Below are positions 7,194 to 15,875 of a DNA stretch of 18,710 nt, one piece after another. The stretch comes from Bacillota bacterium. GTDB taxonomy: Bacteria; Bacillota; Bacilli; Alicyclobacillales; SLC66. Where the stretch lies: the NCBI GenBank assembly GCA_021797415.1, contig JAJZZT010000273.1, forward strand, positions 1 to 18,710. The letters are read 5' to 3'. Positions within the stretch are counted from its first letter, which is position 1. Each line of letters opens with the position of its first letter. The notes under the pieces are model-generated. The model saw only the letters and a list, made by a program, of their open reading frames with translations, did not search any database and was not told where the DNA came from. Both the position numbers and the translations under genes were made by a program.

Positions 7194-10100
7194 GTGAACC
7201 AAATGGACCCCATGAACTCAACGGATGCGATGAACATCCTGTTCAGCGGCGATACCTATCAGGCGCCCTTGTACAAGAGTGATGTGACAAACTGGCACGG
7301 GCATATCCCATTCGCCTTTTTTCTCATGGCCGTTTGCCGGCCGCGTGTGTTTGTAGAGCTCGGCACGCACAAGGGCGACTCATACAGTGCATTCTGCCAG
7401 GCGGTCACGGCAGCCGGGACCGGAGCCCGCTGTTTTGCGGTGGATACGTGGCGCGGCGATCCACAGGCGGGTTACTATGACGACCGGGTATACCGTGATC
7501 TTCAAACTTATCACGATTCTTTATACAGTTCTTTTTCCACGCTGTTGCGCTGCACGTTCGATGAGGCGCAATCGCAGTTTGGCGACGGCTCCATTGATAT
7601 CCTGCACATTGATGGATGCCACACCTATGAGGCAGTCCGTCATGACTTTGGGAATTGGCTGGCGAAGATGAGCGACACCGGGATCATTCTGCTCCACGAT
7701 ATTGCCGTTCGTACGGATGACTTCGGTGTATGGCGGTTTTGGGATGAACTAGAAAATCGGTATCCGACGCTCGCCTTTTCGCACTCCAATGGATTGGGCG
7801 TTGCCGCAGTGGGCAAGAATGTGCCTCCTGGACTAAAACCTCTTCTCATAGACAGAGAGGCGGCCAAGAAGGCGCGCAGCTTCTTTGCCTATCTCGGCGA
7901 ACTCATTCTGGAGGAAAGCCGGATGAGAGTGAATGCCGCGGGCTCATTGCCCGGAACAGCGAAACCAAGCGCGACAGTCCCTTCCTGCCGTATCTACGGC
8001 GGCAGGGATGGCAGCTTCTCGGAACAGGATTCATACGCCTACCCCTTGCCGCAAGAAGGTTCCGGCGCCATGGAGGCGGTCCATGCGATCAGGGAAGAGT
8101 GGCGCGGACTTCGCATCGATCCCGTGGATGTACCGGCGGTTATCGCCGATCCGGTTATCGAGGTGGAGCAAGAACCGGACGGGCCGTGGCAGAAGTATTC
8201 GCCGCAAGCGATGGAAATGGCCGGTATCATCCCTGTCGAGGGAATGTTTCTTGTGTTGGGAGACGATCCGCAATTCATAAAAATGGACATGGTCCTGCCT
8301 GCCGGGAGCGTGATCCGGGTCCGGTTTTCCTATGAGCTGATCGGGGAAGCGGAGTTGCAGGCGCGTATAGCAACCGCCCTGCGCGGTTATCAGGGGACGA
8401 TCGCCGAAATGGCCGCGGACCACGCACAGGTGATGGAAGAGATGCGGACACTGGAGCGGGATCATGCGCGGTCGATGGAAGAGATGCGGACACTGGGACG
8501 CGCTGAGCAGGCGCGCCTCAGATCGCTGGTCGAGGAACTCGACGGTATCAGGGAACAGTCAAGGAAACAGGCGGAGGCGCTGGAATCAAAAGATCGCGCC
8601 ATCGTGGATCTGGATTCAACGCTCAAACGGCATGATTTGGAGCGGCAGGCCGTGCAGCGGGAGATTGTCCAGATGAAGGATGAGGCCGTCCGGGCCAGAG
8701 AGGCGCTCTCCGCCATGAAAACTCAATTCGCGCATGTGCGCGATGAGCTTGCGCTGGTCAAATCGACGCGCGGTTGGCGTATGCTCGATGCATTGCGCAT
8801 TCTTCGGTCACTTGCGCGCGATCCGGTCCTGGTATGGCGCAAGCTGTCGGCGAGTGTCCGGCAACTCGGCTGGTCGGCAACACTGCAACGGGTGAAGGAC
8901 AAGCTTCTGCGACCGTCCGGCTTCACCGGGGGAGTGTCCTACCATGAGTGGCAGATCCGCAGGGAGGCTGAATTTCTCTCCAACAAGGGCATGGTGCGGA
9001 CTGAGATTGCCACATGGGATGAATGCCCATTGGTTTCCATCGTCATGCCCACCTACAACTCCAGGGAGGAGTGGCTGAAAGATGCGGTGGATTCCCTGCT
9101 GGTTCAGCCGTATGACAATTGGGAGTTGATCGTGACGGACGACCACTCGCCGGACCCTGACACCCGGCAGGCGCTGGGCACGCTCGCGGATCTGGACAGG
9201 CGGATCACTGTGATCATGAATGATCAGAACAGGGGAATCGGCGGAAATACGAACGTCGGCATTGAATGCGCCAGGGGAGAACTGCTCACCTTTTTGGATC
9301 ACGATGACCTTTTGTCCCCGTGGTCCCTTTATGAGGTGGTCAAGACTTACCGGGAGAAGAAGTTCGACGTGGCCTATTCCGATGAGGACAAGCTGAGTGA
9401 GGACGGCGTTTTTGAGGATGCCTTCTTCAAACCGCACTACTCGCCGGATTATATCCTGTCCTGCAATTATTTCAACCATCTGACGGTGTATCGCCGGGCG
9501 GTGCTCGACCGGATTGGACTGTTGCGCAGCGAGTACGACGGCGCACAGGACTATGATCTTGTGCTGCGCGCATTGGAGGTCAGTCACACGGTTGTGCACA
9601 TCCCTGATATCCTCTATCATTGGCGGAAAGTGTCCGGTTCCACGGCGGCCGGTTTTGGCGCCAAATCCTACGCGCACGAGGCGGGCCGGGAGGCCGTCGC
9701 GGCGGCCCTGGCGCGCAGGGGGGAACGGGCCGAGGTGCTTGACGTGGGGTATGCGGGGCACTACCGCGTGAGAAGAGAGCTGTCCCGGCATCCGTTGGTG
9801 TCCATCATCATCCCGATACGCGACAAAGTCGACATCCTGCGGGTCTGTCTTGAAAACCTGCGCAAAAGCAGCTATACGGACACGGAAATCATCATTGTCG
9901 ATAACGGCAGCACGGAACCCGAAACGCTCGTCTATCTCAGCGGTTTGACGGATTGCCGGGTGCTCCGGTATGACATCCCCTTCAACTTTTCCCGGCTCAA
10001 CAATCTTGCGGCGCGCGAGTCTGCGGGAGAAGTGCTGCTCTTCTTGAACAACGATATCGAGGCCATCACGACCGACTGGATGGAGGAGATGCTGCAGCAT

Positions 10101-10898
10101 GCGCTGCGACCGGAGATCGGAGCGGTCGGGGCCAAACTGCTCTATCCCGATGAGCGCATCCAGCACGCCGGGATCGTGCTTGGCATCGGCGGAGTGGCTG
10201 GCCATGCGCACAAGTATTTCCACAGGCTGTCCGAAGGATATTTCAGCATGCTGGCTGATATCCGCAACTTCTCCGCAGTCACCGGGGCGTGCATGATGGT
10301 GCGCAAGGACGTGTTTGAGCAGGTCGGGGGTTTTGACGAGACCAACCTGGCCGTCGCGTTCAACGATGTCGATCTCTGTCTCAAGATAGGGGCTGCGGGC
10401 TATCGGTGCGTGGTCACTCCGTTTGCGGAACTGTATCACCATGAATCGATCTCCCGCGGTCTTGCGATGAATTACAACGAGATCTTCTACATGCAGAAGC
10501 GATGGGGCGATCTTCTGCGGAACGATCCATTCTACAGTCCGTATCTATCCCTGATTTATGAGAACTATTCTTTTGATCCGTTCCGTCCAAGTGTGCGCGA
10601 TAGACATTTTCATCTTCTCGTGGACGAGGTCCTGGCCGCATTCGACGAGACCGGCGTGGATCTCGCCGTGGAGGATCGCGGCGATGCGCTGGAGATGCTT
10701 GCCCAGGTCTACGCGATCCGCCCGGATCTCCAGGAGGCATTCCAGATGCCGGATGGAAGAATCAGCGTTCAAGGATTGTTGCATTGGGCGGTCACGGCAG
10801 GCGAGAACGGTGACAGTTGCCGCCCTGTGCTTGAACCGCACAGCGTTCAACTGGAGGAGGTATTGTCGACGGTCGGCGGTCAGCATGAGGGCGCCTGA
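7194..10898 (+). CDS. Multidomain methyltransferase - coiled coil - GT2 - GT2 fusion
   Basis: A 1234-residue cytoplasmic-looking protein with these parts. Residues 1-215: class I SAM-dependent methyltransferase of the Methyltransf_24 type (VFVELGTHKGDSYSAF near 52, DILHIDGCHTYEAVRHDF near 135, IILLHDIA). Residues about 215-380: linker with a small beta-rich segment. Residues 384-522: heptad-rich coiled coil. Then STRGWRM and a basic segment. Residues 612-860: first GT2 domain (PLVSIVMPTYNS, VTDDHSPD, LTFLDHDDLLSP). Residues 865-1130: second GT2 domain (PLVSIIIPIRDK, IIIVDNGST, LLFLNNDIEA, FNDVDLCLKIGAAGYR). Residues 1169-1224: the RPDLQ module also found in the next gene. The start is GTG with AAGGTGG 6 nt upstream. 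The coiled coil may act as a molecular ruler or oligomerisation stalk, as in WbdD-type chain terminators; that comparison is inference. Confidence 0.92.
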   Translation: MNQMDPMNSTDAMNILFSGDTYQAPLYKSDVTNWHGHIPFAFFLMAVCRPRVFVELGTHKGDSYSAFCQAVTAAGTGARCFAVDTWRGDPQAGYYDDRVYRDLQTYHDSLYSSFSTLLRCTFDEAQSQFGDGSIDILHIDGCHTYEAVRHDFGNWLAKMSDTGIILLHDIAVRTDDFGVWRFWDELENRYPTLAFSHSNGLGVAAVGKNVPPGLKPLLIDREAAKKARSFFAYLGELILEESRMRVNAAGSLPGTAKPSATVPSCRIYGGRDGSFSEQDSYAYPLPQEGSGAMEAVHAIREEWRGLRIDPVDVPAVIADPVIEVEQEPDGPWQKYSPQAMEMAGIIPVEGMFLVLGDDPQFIKMDMVLPAGSVIRVRFSYELIGEAELQARIATALRGYQGTIAEMAADHAQVMEEMRTLERDHARSMEEMRTLGRAEQARLRSLVEELDGIREQSRKQAEALESKDRAIVDLDSTLKRHDLERQAVQREIVQMKDEAVRAREALSAMKTQFAHVRDELALVKSTRGWRMLDALRILRSLARDPVLVWRKLSASVRQLGWSATLQRVKDKLLRPSGFTGGVSYHEWQIRREAEFLSNKGMVRTEIATWDECPLVSIVMPTYNSREEWLKDAVDSLLVQPYDNWELIVTDDHSPDPDTRQALGTLADLDRRITVIMNDQNRGIGGNTNVGIECARGELLTFLDHDDLLSPWSLYEVVKTYREKKFDVAYSDEDKLSEDGVFEDAFFKPHYSPDYILSCNYFNHLTVYRRAVLDRIGLLRSEYDGAQDYDLVLRALEVSHTVVHIPDILYHWRKVSGSTAAGFGAKSYAHEAGREAVAAALARRGERAEVLDVGYAGHYRVRRELSRHPLVSIIIPIRDKVDILRVCLENLRKSSYTDTEIIIVDNGSTEPETLVYLSGLTDCRVLRYDIPFNFSRLNNLAARESAGEVLLFLNNDIEAITTDWMEEMLQHALRPEIGAVGAKLLYPDERIQHAGIVLGIGGVAGHAHKYFHRLSEGYFSMLADIRNFSAVTGACMMVRKDVFEQVGGFDETNLAVAFNDVDLCLKIGAAGYRCVVTPFAELYHHESISRGLAMNYNEIFYMQKRWGDLLRNDPFYSPYLSLIYENYSFDPFRPSVRDRHFHLLVDEVLAAFDETGVDLAVEDRGDALEMLAQVYAIRPDLQEAFQMPDGRISVQGLLHWAVTAGENGDSCRPVLEPHSVQLEEVLSTVGGQHEGA
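8418..8501 (+). repeat. Tandem 42-bp duplication in the coiled-coil segment (14 residues x 2)
   Basis: Two copies of a 42-bp unit lie side by side (8418-8459 and 8460-8501), with an identical 22-bp core at 8433-8454 and 8475-8496. They encode DHAQVMEEMRTLER and DHARSMEEMRTLGR, exactly two heptads each. This is a recent in-frame lengthening of the coiled coil. Confidence 0.85.
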
Positions 10899-10930
10899 AT
10901 AGGGCTGTGAAAAGGAGTGGAACGGCGCGG

Positions 10931-13621
10931 ATGCAAAACACATTTCGATCAATACGGTCGTGGACGGACAGGCATAACCATTTGACGGCCTTCATTTTCT
11001 TTTTCTTGTTGATCGGCGTCATCTATTTCCCTGTCCTGATCGGACATGCTTCCCTGAAGACCTACGGAAACTGGCCGCCTGGCCCGCTGTTCGTCGGCGA
11101 TCCTCTTGCCGGCGGTCCCCTCACGTATCCGATGGAACAGTTGGTGGCCCGCGCCTGGGCTTCGTTTCAACTTCCGCTCTGGAACCCCTATCAGGCGTAC
11201 GGACTGACACTGGGCGGCAATCAGGGCGTCGCGTGGTTTCTTCCCGAGATCGTCACGCACCTGTTGTTTCCGCACAACTTTAGCATCTGGAACGTGCTGC
11301 GACTGGTGCTCATGGCACAGGGCGCCTACCTTCTGGCGCGGGAACTGGACCGGAGCTTTACAGCCGCAATCCTAGCGGGGCTGTTCTACGGTTTGGCGGG
11401 GCCGGCTCTTCCCAATGTCAATCTGGGAATGGACAACACCCTTCTGGTATTTCCGTATCTCCTGATTGCGCTCAGAAGGATGGTGCTGGCTGAAAGGACG
11501 GCGGATACGATCCTTTGGGTGGTTCTTGCAGCGCTGGCGGTGGATTTTTCTTTTCTCGCCGGATTTGCCGAGGTTCTGCCCCTGCAGTTTCTGTTCGCTT
11601 TGTTTTTTACACTGTCCTTCGTTCCGTTCAGTACGGGCGGTCTTCGCAGGGTCATCTCCGTCATAATCCGCGGAAGCACAAGCCTTATTCTAGGGATACT
11701 CGGCTCCTTGATCAGTATCTATACACTGCTGCTTCCGCTCCGGTCCTACTTTACCTATCAATCTCCCGCCAGCTATACGACGCATGCGCCATTGAGTTGG
11801 CTCGGGACTTTGATCGACCCCACACTTTTCGGTCAGTCCTTGGCAGGAGGAAGATTCACTGAGGGTCAAACGGTCTGGATTCTGGGGAATCCGGTGTGGG
11901 CGTTTCTTCTCATCGCAAGCATGTTGATTATCATCCGGCGTGCGCTGTATAAAGAACGGCAACCGGCATGGCTGTTCGTCAGTCTCCTGGCTGTCGTCGT
12001 AGGTGTACTGGGGTATGCTGACGTGCTGGGAATACTAAAAATATTTTCTGCTCCGCCATTCAACCTTATCATAATGGTCCGCTTTCTGGAGTTTTTCTGG
12101 TGGCTCCCCTCCTGCCTTGTTCTCGGATGGGGATACGATCAGATCGGCGATATCGGAGGCGCGGTCCGCGTGGGTATCATGATCCTGTCGGGCTCGTTCC
12201 TGTTGATCGTTTTAATTCGTTTTGGGCTGGTGACGGCGGCACAGGCAACAACGCCGCTTGAGGTTCTAATGGCCGAGAATATAACCTTTTCCCTTGTGTT
12301 TATCGGTTTGCTTTTTGTCAACCTGATTGAGAGGAAGCATCTTCTGAAGACAGGGTTGCTGATCCTGTCGCTGCTTTCACTCATCCTTTTTGTGCCGAAA
12401 AACTATTTTCCCCGCGGCACTCCATTTCAAGGAATTCAGTCAGGACAATCATCGATCGCCAGAAAATCCGATGTCCTCTTTTTTCGTGGAATAAATGTAA
12501 GTCCCGTGCTTTTTTCTGGCATGGGCGTTCACACGATCAGTGCGTTCGGTCCTTTCTATCCAAGCGGTTATGCCAATCTGATTGCGGGACTTTTCTCCAG
12601 CCCCGATCCGACATCACCCAATGGGGCGCTTTTTTTTGCTGCCGAAACGCTCTCGTCGATCAGTCTGACCGGGGAGGACCTGGCCCGACTGAGTGTTCTT
12701 GGTGTCACAAAGGTCGCGAATATGGGTCCATTACAGTTCGGGCTTGCGGAAAATCCGATGTTTCTCAAAGCGATCCGGGGATCGTATCATGGAGCGGGAG
12801 GGTCTTCTCTTGCCAAGGCCGTCAACGCGTTAGCCGGAGTGTATTTGATCAGACCCGATCTGCAGAATGCATTTCCATATACATCAGCAACGCTGAACCA
12901 GCAACTCCTGAACTGGGCGTTAACATACGGAACAACGACTGACAGCGCGCACACCGAGCTTGCTCCATTCCGCAAACAGTACAAGGTGTTGAGCGCAATC
13001 GCAAATCGCGACGCCCATTTGCCCCCTATTGTGTCTCCGGCCGAGTCCCCGTTGCTCGGCGTTCCCAGTGTGATTCCCTTTGCAAATGGCGGGCAGTTGT
13101 ACGTGTATCCCATGAAAAACCCCCAAGGGTTCGCTTTTGCGCCCAGGAAAGTTCTGACGGCGGTGTCGCAATCCACATTCGATAGTCTTTTGCAGAGGGA
13201 TCCAACGCAACTGTTGAACACCGCGTTCATTCTGCGCCAGGGCGCTTCAGCGGGATCGAGTACAGTCCGTCGCCCGGTGCAAAATCTCCGTGTATCGCCA
13301 TTATCCTATTCGCCGGGGTTTGATCACCAGACGATGAAAGTGAGGGCACACGGGCAGGGACTTCTGGTGCTGCGCGTCCAGTATACGAAGCATGTTGTGG
13401 TCACTGTCAACGGGGTGACTGTGCATCCTGTGCCGGTCGACGGGGTGTATACAGGGCTGTACGTAAAAAAAGGCGGTTTAACCATCCGTTTCAATTATGT
13501 GACCCCTGCGATTTTCTGGAGCACCGTCATATCGGCCCTTGTGACATTTTCTCTGGTGGCAGTGGCCGCAGTGTGCCAATGGAGCAGAAGAAATTATAGA
13601 AAAAAGATGAAAACCTTATGA
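10931..13621 (+). CDS. Large YfhO-like multispanning membrane protein (putative GT-C-type glycosyltransferase or glycan-processing protein)
   Basis: About 896 residues. After a short basic N-terminus come some 11-12 hydrophobic segments up to about residue 490, with the first loop carrying WPPGPLFVGDPL and LWNPYQAYGLTLGGNQG, the arrangement seen in YfhO-family proteins. Next is a large probably extracytoplasmic region including the RPDLQ module (634-687) and a beta-rich domain ending VQYTKHVVVTVNG, then a final membrane helix and a basic tail. YfhO is known in Bacillus/Listeria for lipoteichoic acid glycosylation, so a role in modifying an exported glycan is plausible. ATG 10931 is chosen for AAAGGAG at 10911-10917 (13 nt, rather long); GTG 10907 in the same frame is an alternative. 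It follows the fusion gene within 32 bp. Confidence 0.8.
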   Translation: MQNTFRSIRSWTDRHNHLTAFIFFFLLIGVIYFPVLIGHASLKTYGNWPPGPLFVGDPLAGGPLTYPMEQLVARAWASFQLPLWNPYQAYGLTLGGNQGVAWFLPEIVTHLLFPHNFSIWNVLRLVLMAQGAYLLARELDRSFTAAILAGLFYGLAGPALPNVNLGMDNTLLVFPYLLIALRRMVLAERTADTILWVVLAALAVDFSFLAGFAEVLPLQFLFALFFTLSFVPFSTGGLRRVISVIIRGSTSLILGILGSLISIYTLLLPLRSYFTYQSPASYTTHAPLSWLGTLIDPTLFGQSLAGGRFTEGQTVWILGNPVWAFLLIASMLIIIRRALYKERQPAWLFVSLLAVVVGVLGYADVLGILKIFSAPPFNLIIMVRFLEFFWWLPSCLVLGWGYDQIGDIGGAVRVGIMILSGSFLLIVLIRFGLVTAAQATTPLEVLMAENITFSLVFIGLLFVNLIERKHLLKTGLLILSLLSLILFVPKNYFPRGTPFQGIQSGQSSIARKSDVLFFRGINVSPVLFSGMGVHTISAFGPFYPSGYANLIAGLFSSPDPTSPNGALFFAAETLSSISLTGEDLARLSVLGVTKVANMGPLQFGLAENPMFLKAIRGSYHGAGGSSLAKAVNALAGVYLIRPDLQNAFPYTSATLNQQLLNWALTYGTTTDSAHTELAPFRKQYKVLSAIANRDAHLPPIVSPAESPLLGVPSVIPFANGGQLYVYPMKNPQGFAFAPRKVLTAVSQSTFDSLLQRDPTQLLNTAFILRQGASAGSSTVRRPVQNLRVSPLSYSPGFDHQTMKVRAHGQGLLVLRVQYTKHVVVTVNGVTVHPVPVDGVYTGLYVKKGGLTIRFNYVTPAIFWSTVISALVTFSLVAVAAVCQWSRRNYRKKMKTL

Positions 13622-13773
13622 TGGTTTTCGGATCAAAAAAAATTGAAATTAAGAAGTTGAATACTTCTTGTAACTTGCAATCTGTCAGTGACCTAATGTA
13701 AGGTGGTAGGAAACGACGGGTTATCTCCACTTCAACACGAATCTCGGTGCTATGATGCGGAAAGGCGGTATTC
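13622..13773 (+). promoter_or_regulatory. AT-rich intergenic region with a small hairpin, probable transcription break/start
   Basis: This 152-bp gap is clearly more AT-rich than the upstream genes. It holds a perfect 7-bp inverted repeat AAGAAGT-tgaat-ACTTCTT (13651-13669) without a T-run, and scattered -35-like hexamers (TTGTAA, TTGCAA) with no well spaced -10. TGC-TATGAT at 13748-13756 looks like an extended -10, but its start point would fall inside the ribosome-binding site AAAGGCGG (13761-13768). I can only say that a promoter for the next two genes probably lies here. Confidence 0.3.
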
Positions 13774-15255
13774 ATGAAAAGCGATGTGACGGTAATTGGC
13801 GGTGGGCCGTCGGGGCTGACCGCGGCATACGAGTTGAGCAAGAGTGGCATGGGGATCGTGGTTCTGGAGCAGGATCGGGAAAAGGTCGGGGGGATCTCCC
13901 GCACAGTGGAATATAGAGGGTTTCGCTTTGATATCGGGGGTCATCGCTTCTTCTCCAAGAGCAAGGAAATTGAGGACCTTTGGTCCGAACTTCTGGGCGA
14001 TGACATGTTGGTGCGCGGACGATTATCCCGCATCTTCTATAATGGAAAATTTTTCGATTATCCTCTGAAGCCGATGAACGCGTTTGTCAATTTGGGACCG
14101 ATAGAAACCGCGCTGTGCATTTTTGACTACGGTTACGCAAAAATCTTTCCACAGAAGAGTTCGGCCTCATTCGAGGACTGGATTATAAATAATTTCGGGA
14201 ATAGACTCTACCGCACTTTCTTCAAAACTTACACGGAAAAGGTTTGGGGTATTCCTTGCAACGAGATCAGCGCGGACTGGGCTGCCCAGCGCATAAAAGG
14301 CCTTTCTTTGGCAAGTGCGATAAAAAATGCTTTTCTCCCGCAAAAAAGCGATGATAAAAGCGGCGTTATCAAAACCCTAATCGATAAGTTTCGTTACCCC
14401 AAACTTGGGCCTGGGATGATGTGGGAAGCTGCGGTCGCAAAGATTGTGGATAATAAAGGGCAGGTGCGTATGGGTGAAAAAGTTTGCGAGATTCACCATG
14501 CGGAAGGCCTCGTCCGGCGTGTAGTGACAAAGTCCGCAGACGAGGAGAAGATCTATGAAGCCGATCACTTCATTTCATCCATGCCGCTGCGAAGCTTGGT
14601 GAGAAGCCTGATTCCCGCCGCCCCCGGCCGTGTGGTGCAAGCGGCCGAAGCTCTCAAGTATCGCGACTTCATCACTGTCGCGCTTATTATTGATAAGAGT
14701 GAGTCATTTCCGGACAACTGGATTTACATTCACGATCCGAGCGTCAAGGTTGGTCGTATTCAGAATTTCAAGAACTGGAGTCCATACATGGTGCCCAATG
14801 AATCCCAGACGTGTCTTGGGCTTGAGTACTTCTGCTTTGAAGGCGACGGGCTCTGGAACATGAGCGACACGGAATTGATTGCGCTGGGGACAGCGGAACT
14901 GCAGCGGATAGGGATCATTGATGAGAAGGACGTGACAGACGGAGCGGTTGTTCGCGTGCCCAAGGCATATCCGGTTTACGACGACGATTATAAAGAGAAC
15001 GTCGAGATTATCGCGGACTATCTTCGCGAAAACCTGAAAAACGTCCAGGTCATCGGGCGAAACGGCATGCACAAGTACAACAATCAGGATCACGCAATGA
15101 TGACGGGTATTCTGGCCGCAAAAAATATCCAGGGTGGTTCCTACGATGTCTGGGCTGTCAACAGCGATGCGGAATACCACGAGGAAGTGCGTGAAGAACG
15201 ATTGGTTCCGATTCGTGTCTCGGACAAGGAAGCCGCCGCCGGCAGGGGGCGTTGA
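13774..15255 (+). CDS. NAD(P)/FAD-dependent oxidoreductase, UDP-galactopyranose-mutase/protoporphyrinogen-oxidase-like
   Basis: A 493-residue soluble flavoprotein. The N-terminus has the dinucleotide-binding VIGGGPSGLTAAYELSKSG, then VVLEQDREKVGGISRT, and the FAD-contacting FRFDIGGHRFFSK, a combination characteristic of the large family often found in polysaccharide loci. FFKTYTEKVWGIPCNEIS and the C-terminal NGMHKYNNQDHAMMTGILAA, which would complete the FAD site, are also typical. The probable role is rearrangement or oxidation of a sugar or nucleotide sugar. Assigning it as a true UDP-Gal mutase is not justified by sequence alone. The start ATG has AAAGGCGG 5 nt upstream. The following GtrA gene starts 4 nt after its stop. 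Confidence 0.88.
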   Translation: MKSDVTVIGGGPSGLTAAYELSKSGMGIVVLEQDREKVGGISRTVEYRGFRFDIGGHRFFSKSKEIEDLWSELLGDDMLVRGRLSRIFYNGKFFDYPLKPMNAFVNLGPIETALCIFDYGYAKIFPQKSSASFEDWIINNFGNRLYRTFFKTYTEKVWGIPCNEISADWAAQRIKGLSLASAIKNAFLPQKSDDKSGVIKTLIDKFRYPKLGPGMMWEAAVAKIVDNKGQVRMGEKVCEIHHAEGLVRRVVTKSADEEKIYEADHFISSMPLRSLVRSLIPAAPGRVVQAAEALKYRDFITVALIIDKSESFPDNWIYIHDPSVKVGRIQNFKNWSPYMVPNESQTCLGLEYFCFEGDGLWNMSDTELIALGTAELQRIGIIDEKDVTDGAVVRVPKAYPVYDDDYKENVEIIADYLRENLKNVQVIGRNGMHKYNNQDHAMMTGILAAKNIQGGSYDVWAVNSDAEYHEEVREERLVPIRVSDKEAAAGRGR

Positions 15256-15259
15256 ACAG

Positions 15260-15724
15260 ATGAGAAAAGATATCCGGTTGTCTGTCCTGAGCCTTTGGCG
15301 GAGTGATATGTTTAAGTTTGCGCTTGTTGGAGGCGTGACGGCCGTCATCCAACTTGCCGCCTACGGTGCGATGATTAAGCTGTCTGTGAACTATGAGGTG
15401 GCTTCGCTGATCAGCATGACCCTGTCCACGACACTCGCCTACATCGGGAACCGCCTTTGGACCTTTCGCAGCGACAATGGTTGGGTGGGTGAATTTCTGG
15501 GGTTCGCCATCACCCGGATCGTAACGATTATCCTCAATGCGCTTTTGCTTTACGTCCTGGTCCAGTTCCTGCGGGTTAATAAGATGGCGGCCCAGGTTTT
15601 GTCGATCTTGGTCGTCACTGCGATAAATTATTTGGTGGGGAAATTTCTCGTGTTTGCGCCTAAGCGGATGGGTGACTCGGAAGAGGCGGCATACGCTGAA
15701 ACCGGAGGGCGACGAGACGGCTGA
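15260..15724 (+). CDS. GtrA family membrane protein
   Basis: A 154-residue protein with four hydrophobic helices (FALVGGVTAVIQLAAYGAM; VASLISMTLSTTLAYIGN; FLGFAITRIVTIILNALLLY; AAQVLSILVVTAINYLVGKF) and the signature NRLWTF after helix 2. GtrA proteins are thought to flip or deliver undecaprenyl-linked sugars for side-chain glycosylation. ATG 15260 is preferred because AGGGGGCG lies about 9 nt upstream; a longer reading from 15134 would be embedded in the previous gene. Only 4 bp separate it from the oxidoreductase, so co-transcription is likely. A 5-bp hairpin (ACGGC-TGA-GCCGT) spans the stop codon but no adjacent T-run follows. Confidence 0.92.
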   Translation: MRKDIRLSVLSLWRSDMFKFALVGGVTAVIQLAAYGAMIKLSVNYEVASLISMTLSTTLAYIGNRLWTFRSDNGWVGEFLGFAITRIVTIILNALLLYVLVQFLRVNKMAAQVLSILVVTAINYLVGKFLVFAPKRMGDSEEAAYAETGGRRDG

Positions 15725-15875
15725 GCCGTATCAATGTAATTTTTCTATTTAGGAATTTTCTCGTTTAACTTGGGTTTTGTGCAGAGAGGTGTTGCTTATG
15801 CCGTTTAATTTTTGATAAAATCGTCTACAATGATTGATGATTGAAGTGAGGGCCGCGAACGCGGAGGTGCAAACC
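15725..15875 (+). promoter_or_regulatory. AT-rich gap with candidate promoter for the rloA-like gene
   Basis: This gap is strongly AT-rich compared with the glycan genes. Two -10-like hexamers occur: TAAAAT at 15816-15821, 18 nt after TTGCTT (15792-15797), and TACAAT at 15826-15831 with no good -35. Either could serve the defence pair. The ribosome-binding site GGAGGTG at 15863-15869 follows. No terminator for gtrA is evident. Confidence 0.35.

Noticed and set aside
8808..10442. 544-aa reverse ORF
   Set aside because: It lies wholly inside the two GT2 domains of the fusion gene, has no recognisable motifs, and is explained by high-GC codon bias.
13651..13669. AAGAAGT/ACTTCTT hairpin as a rho-independent terminator
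   Set aside because: The stem is short and AT-rich and no T-run follows, so it does not meet the usual pattern.
13748..13756. Extended -10 TGCTATGAT upstream of the FAD oxidoreductase
   Set aside because: Transcription would begin within the ribosome-binding site 11-13 nt before the start codon, and no -35 is visible; too weak to call.
15716..15728. ACGGC-TGA-GCCGT hairpin over the gtrA stop codon as a terminator
   Set aside because: Only five base pairs, and the nearest T-run is about 10 nt downstream; not a credible terminator.
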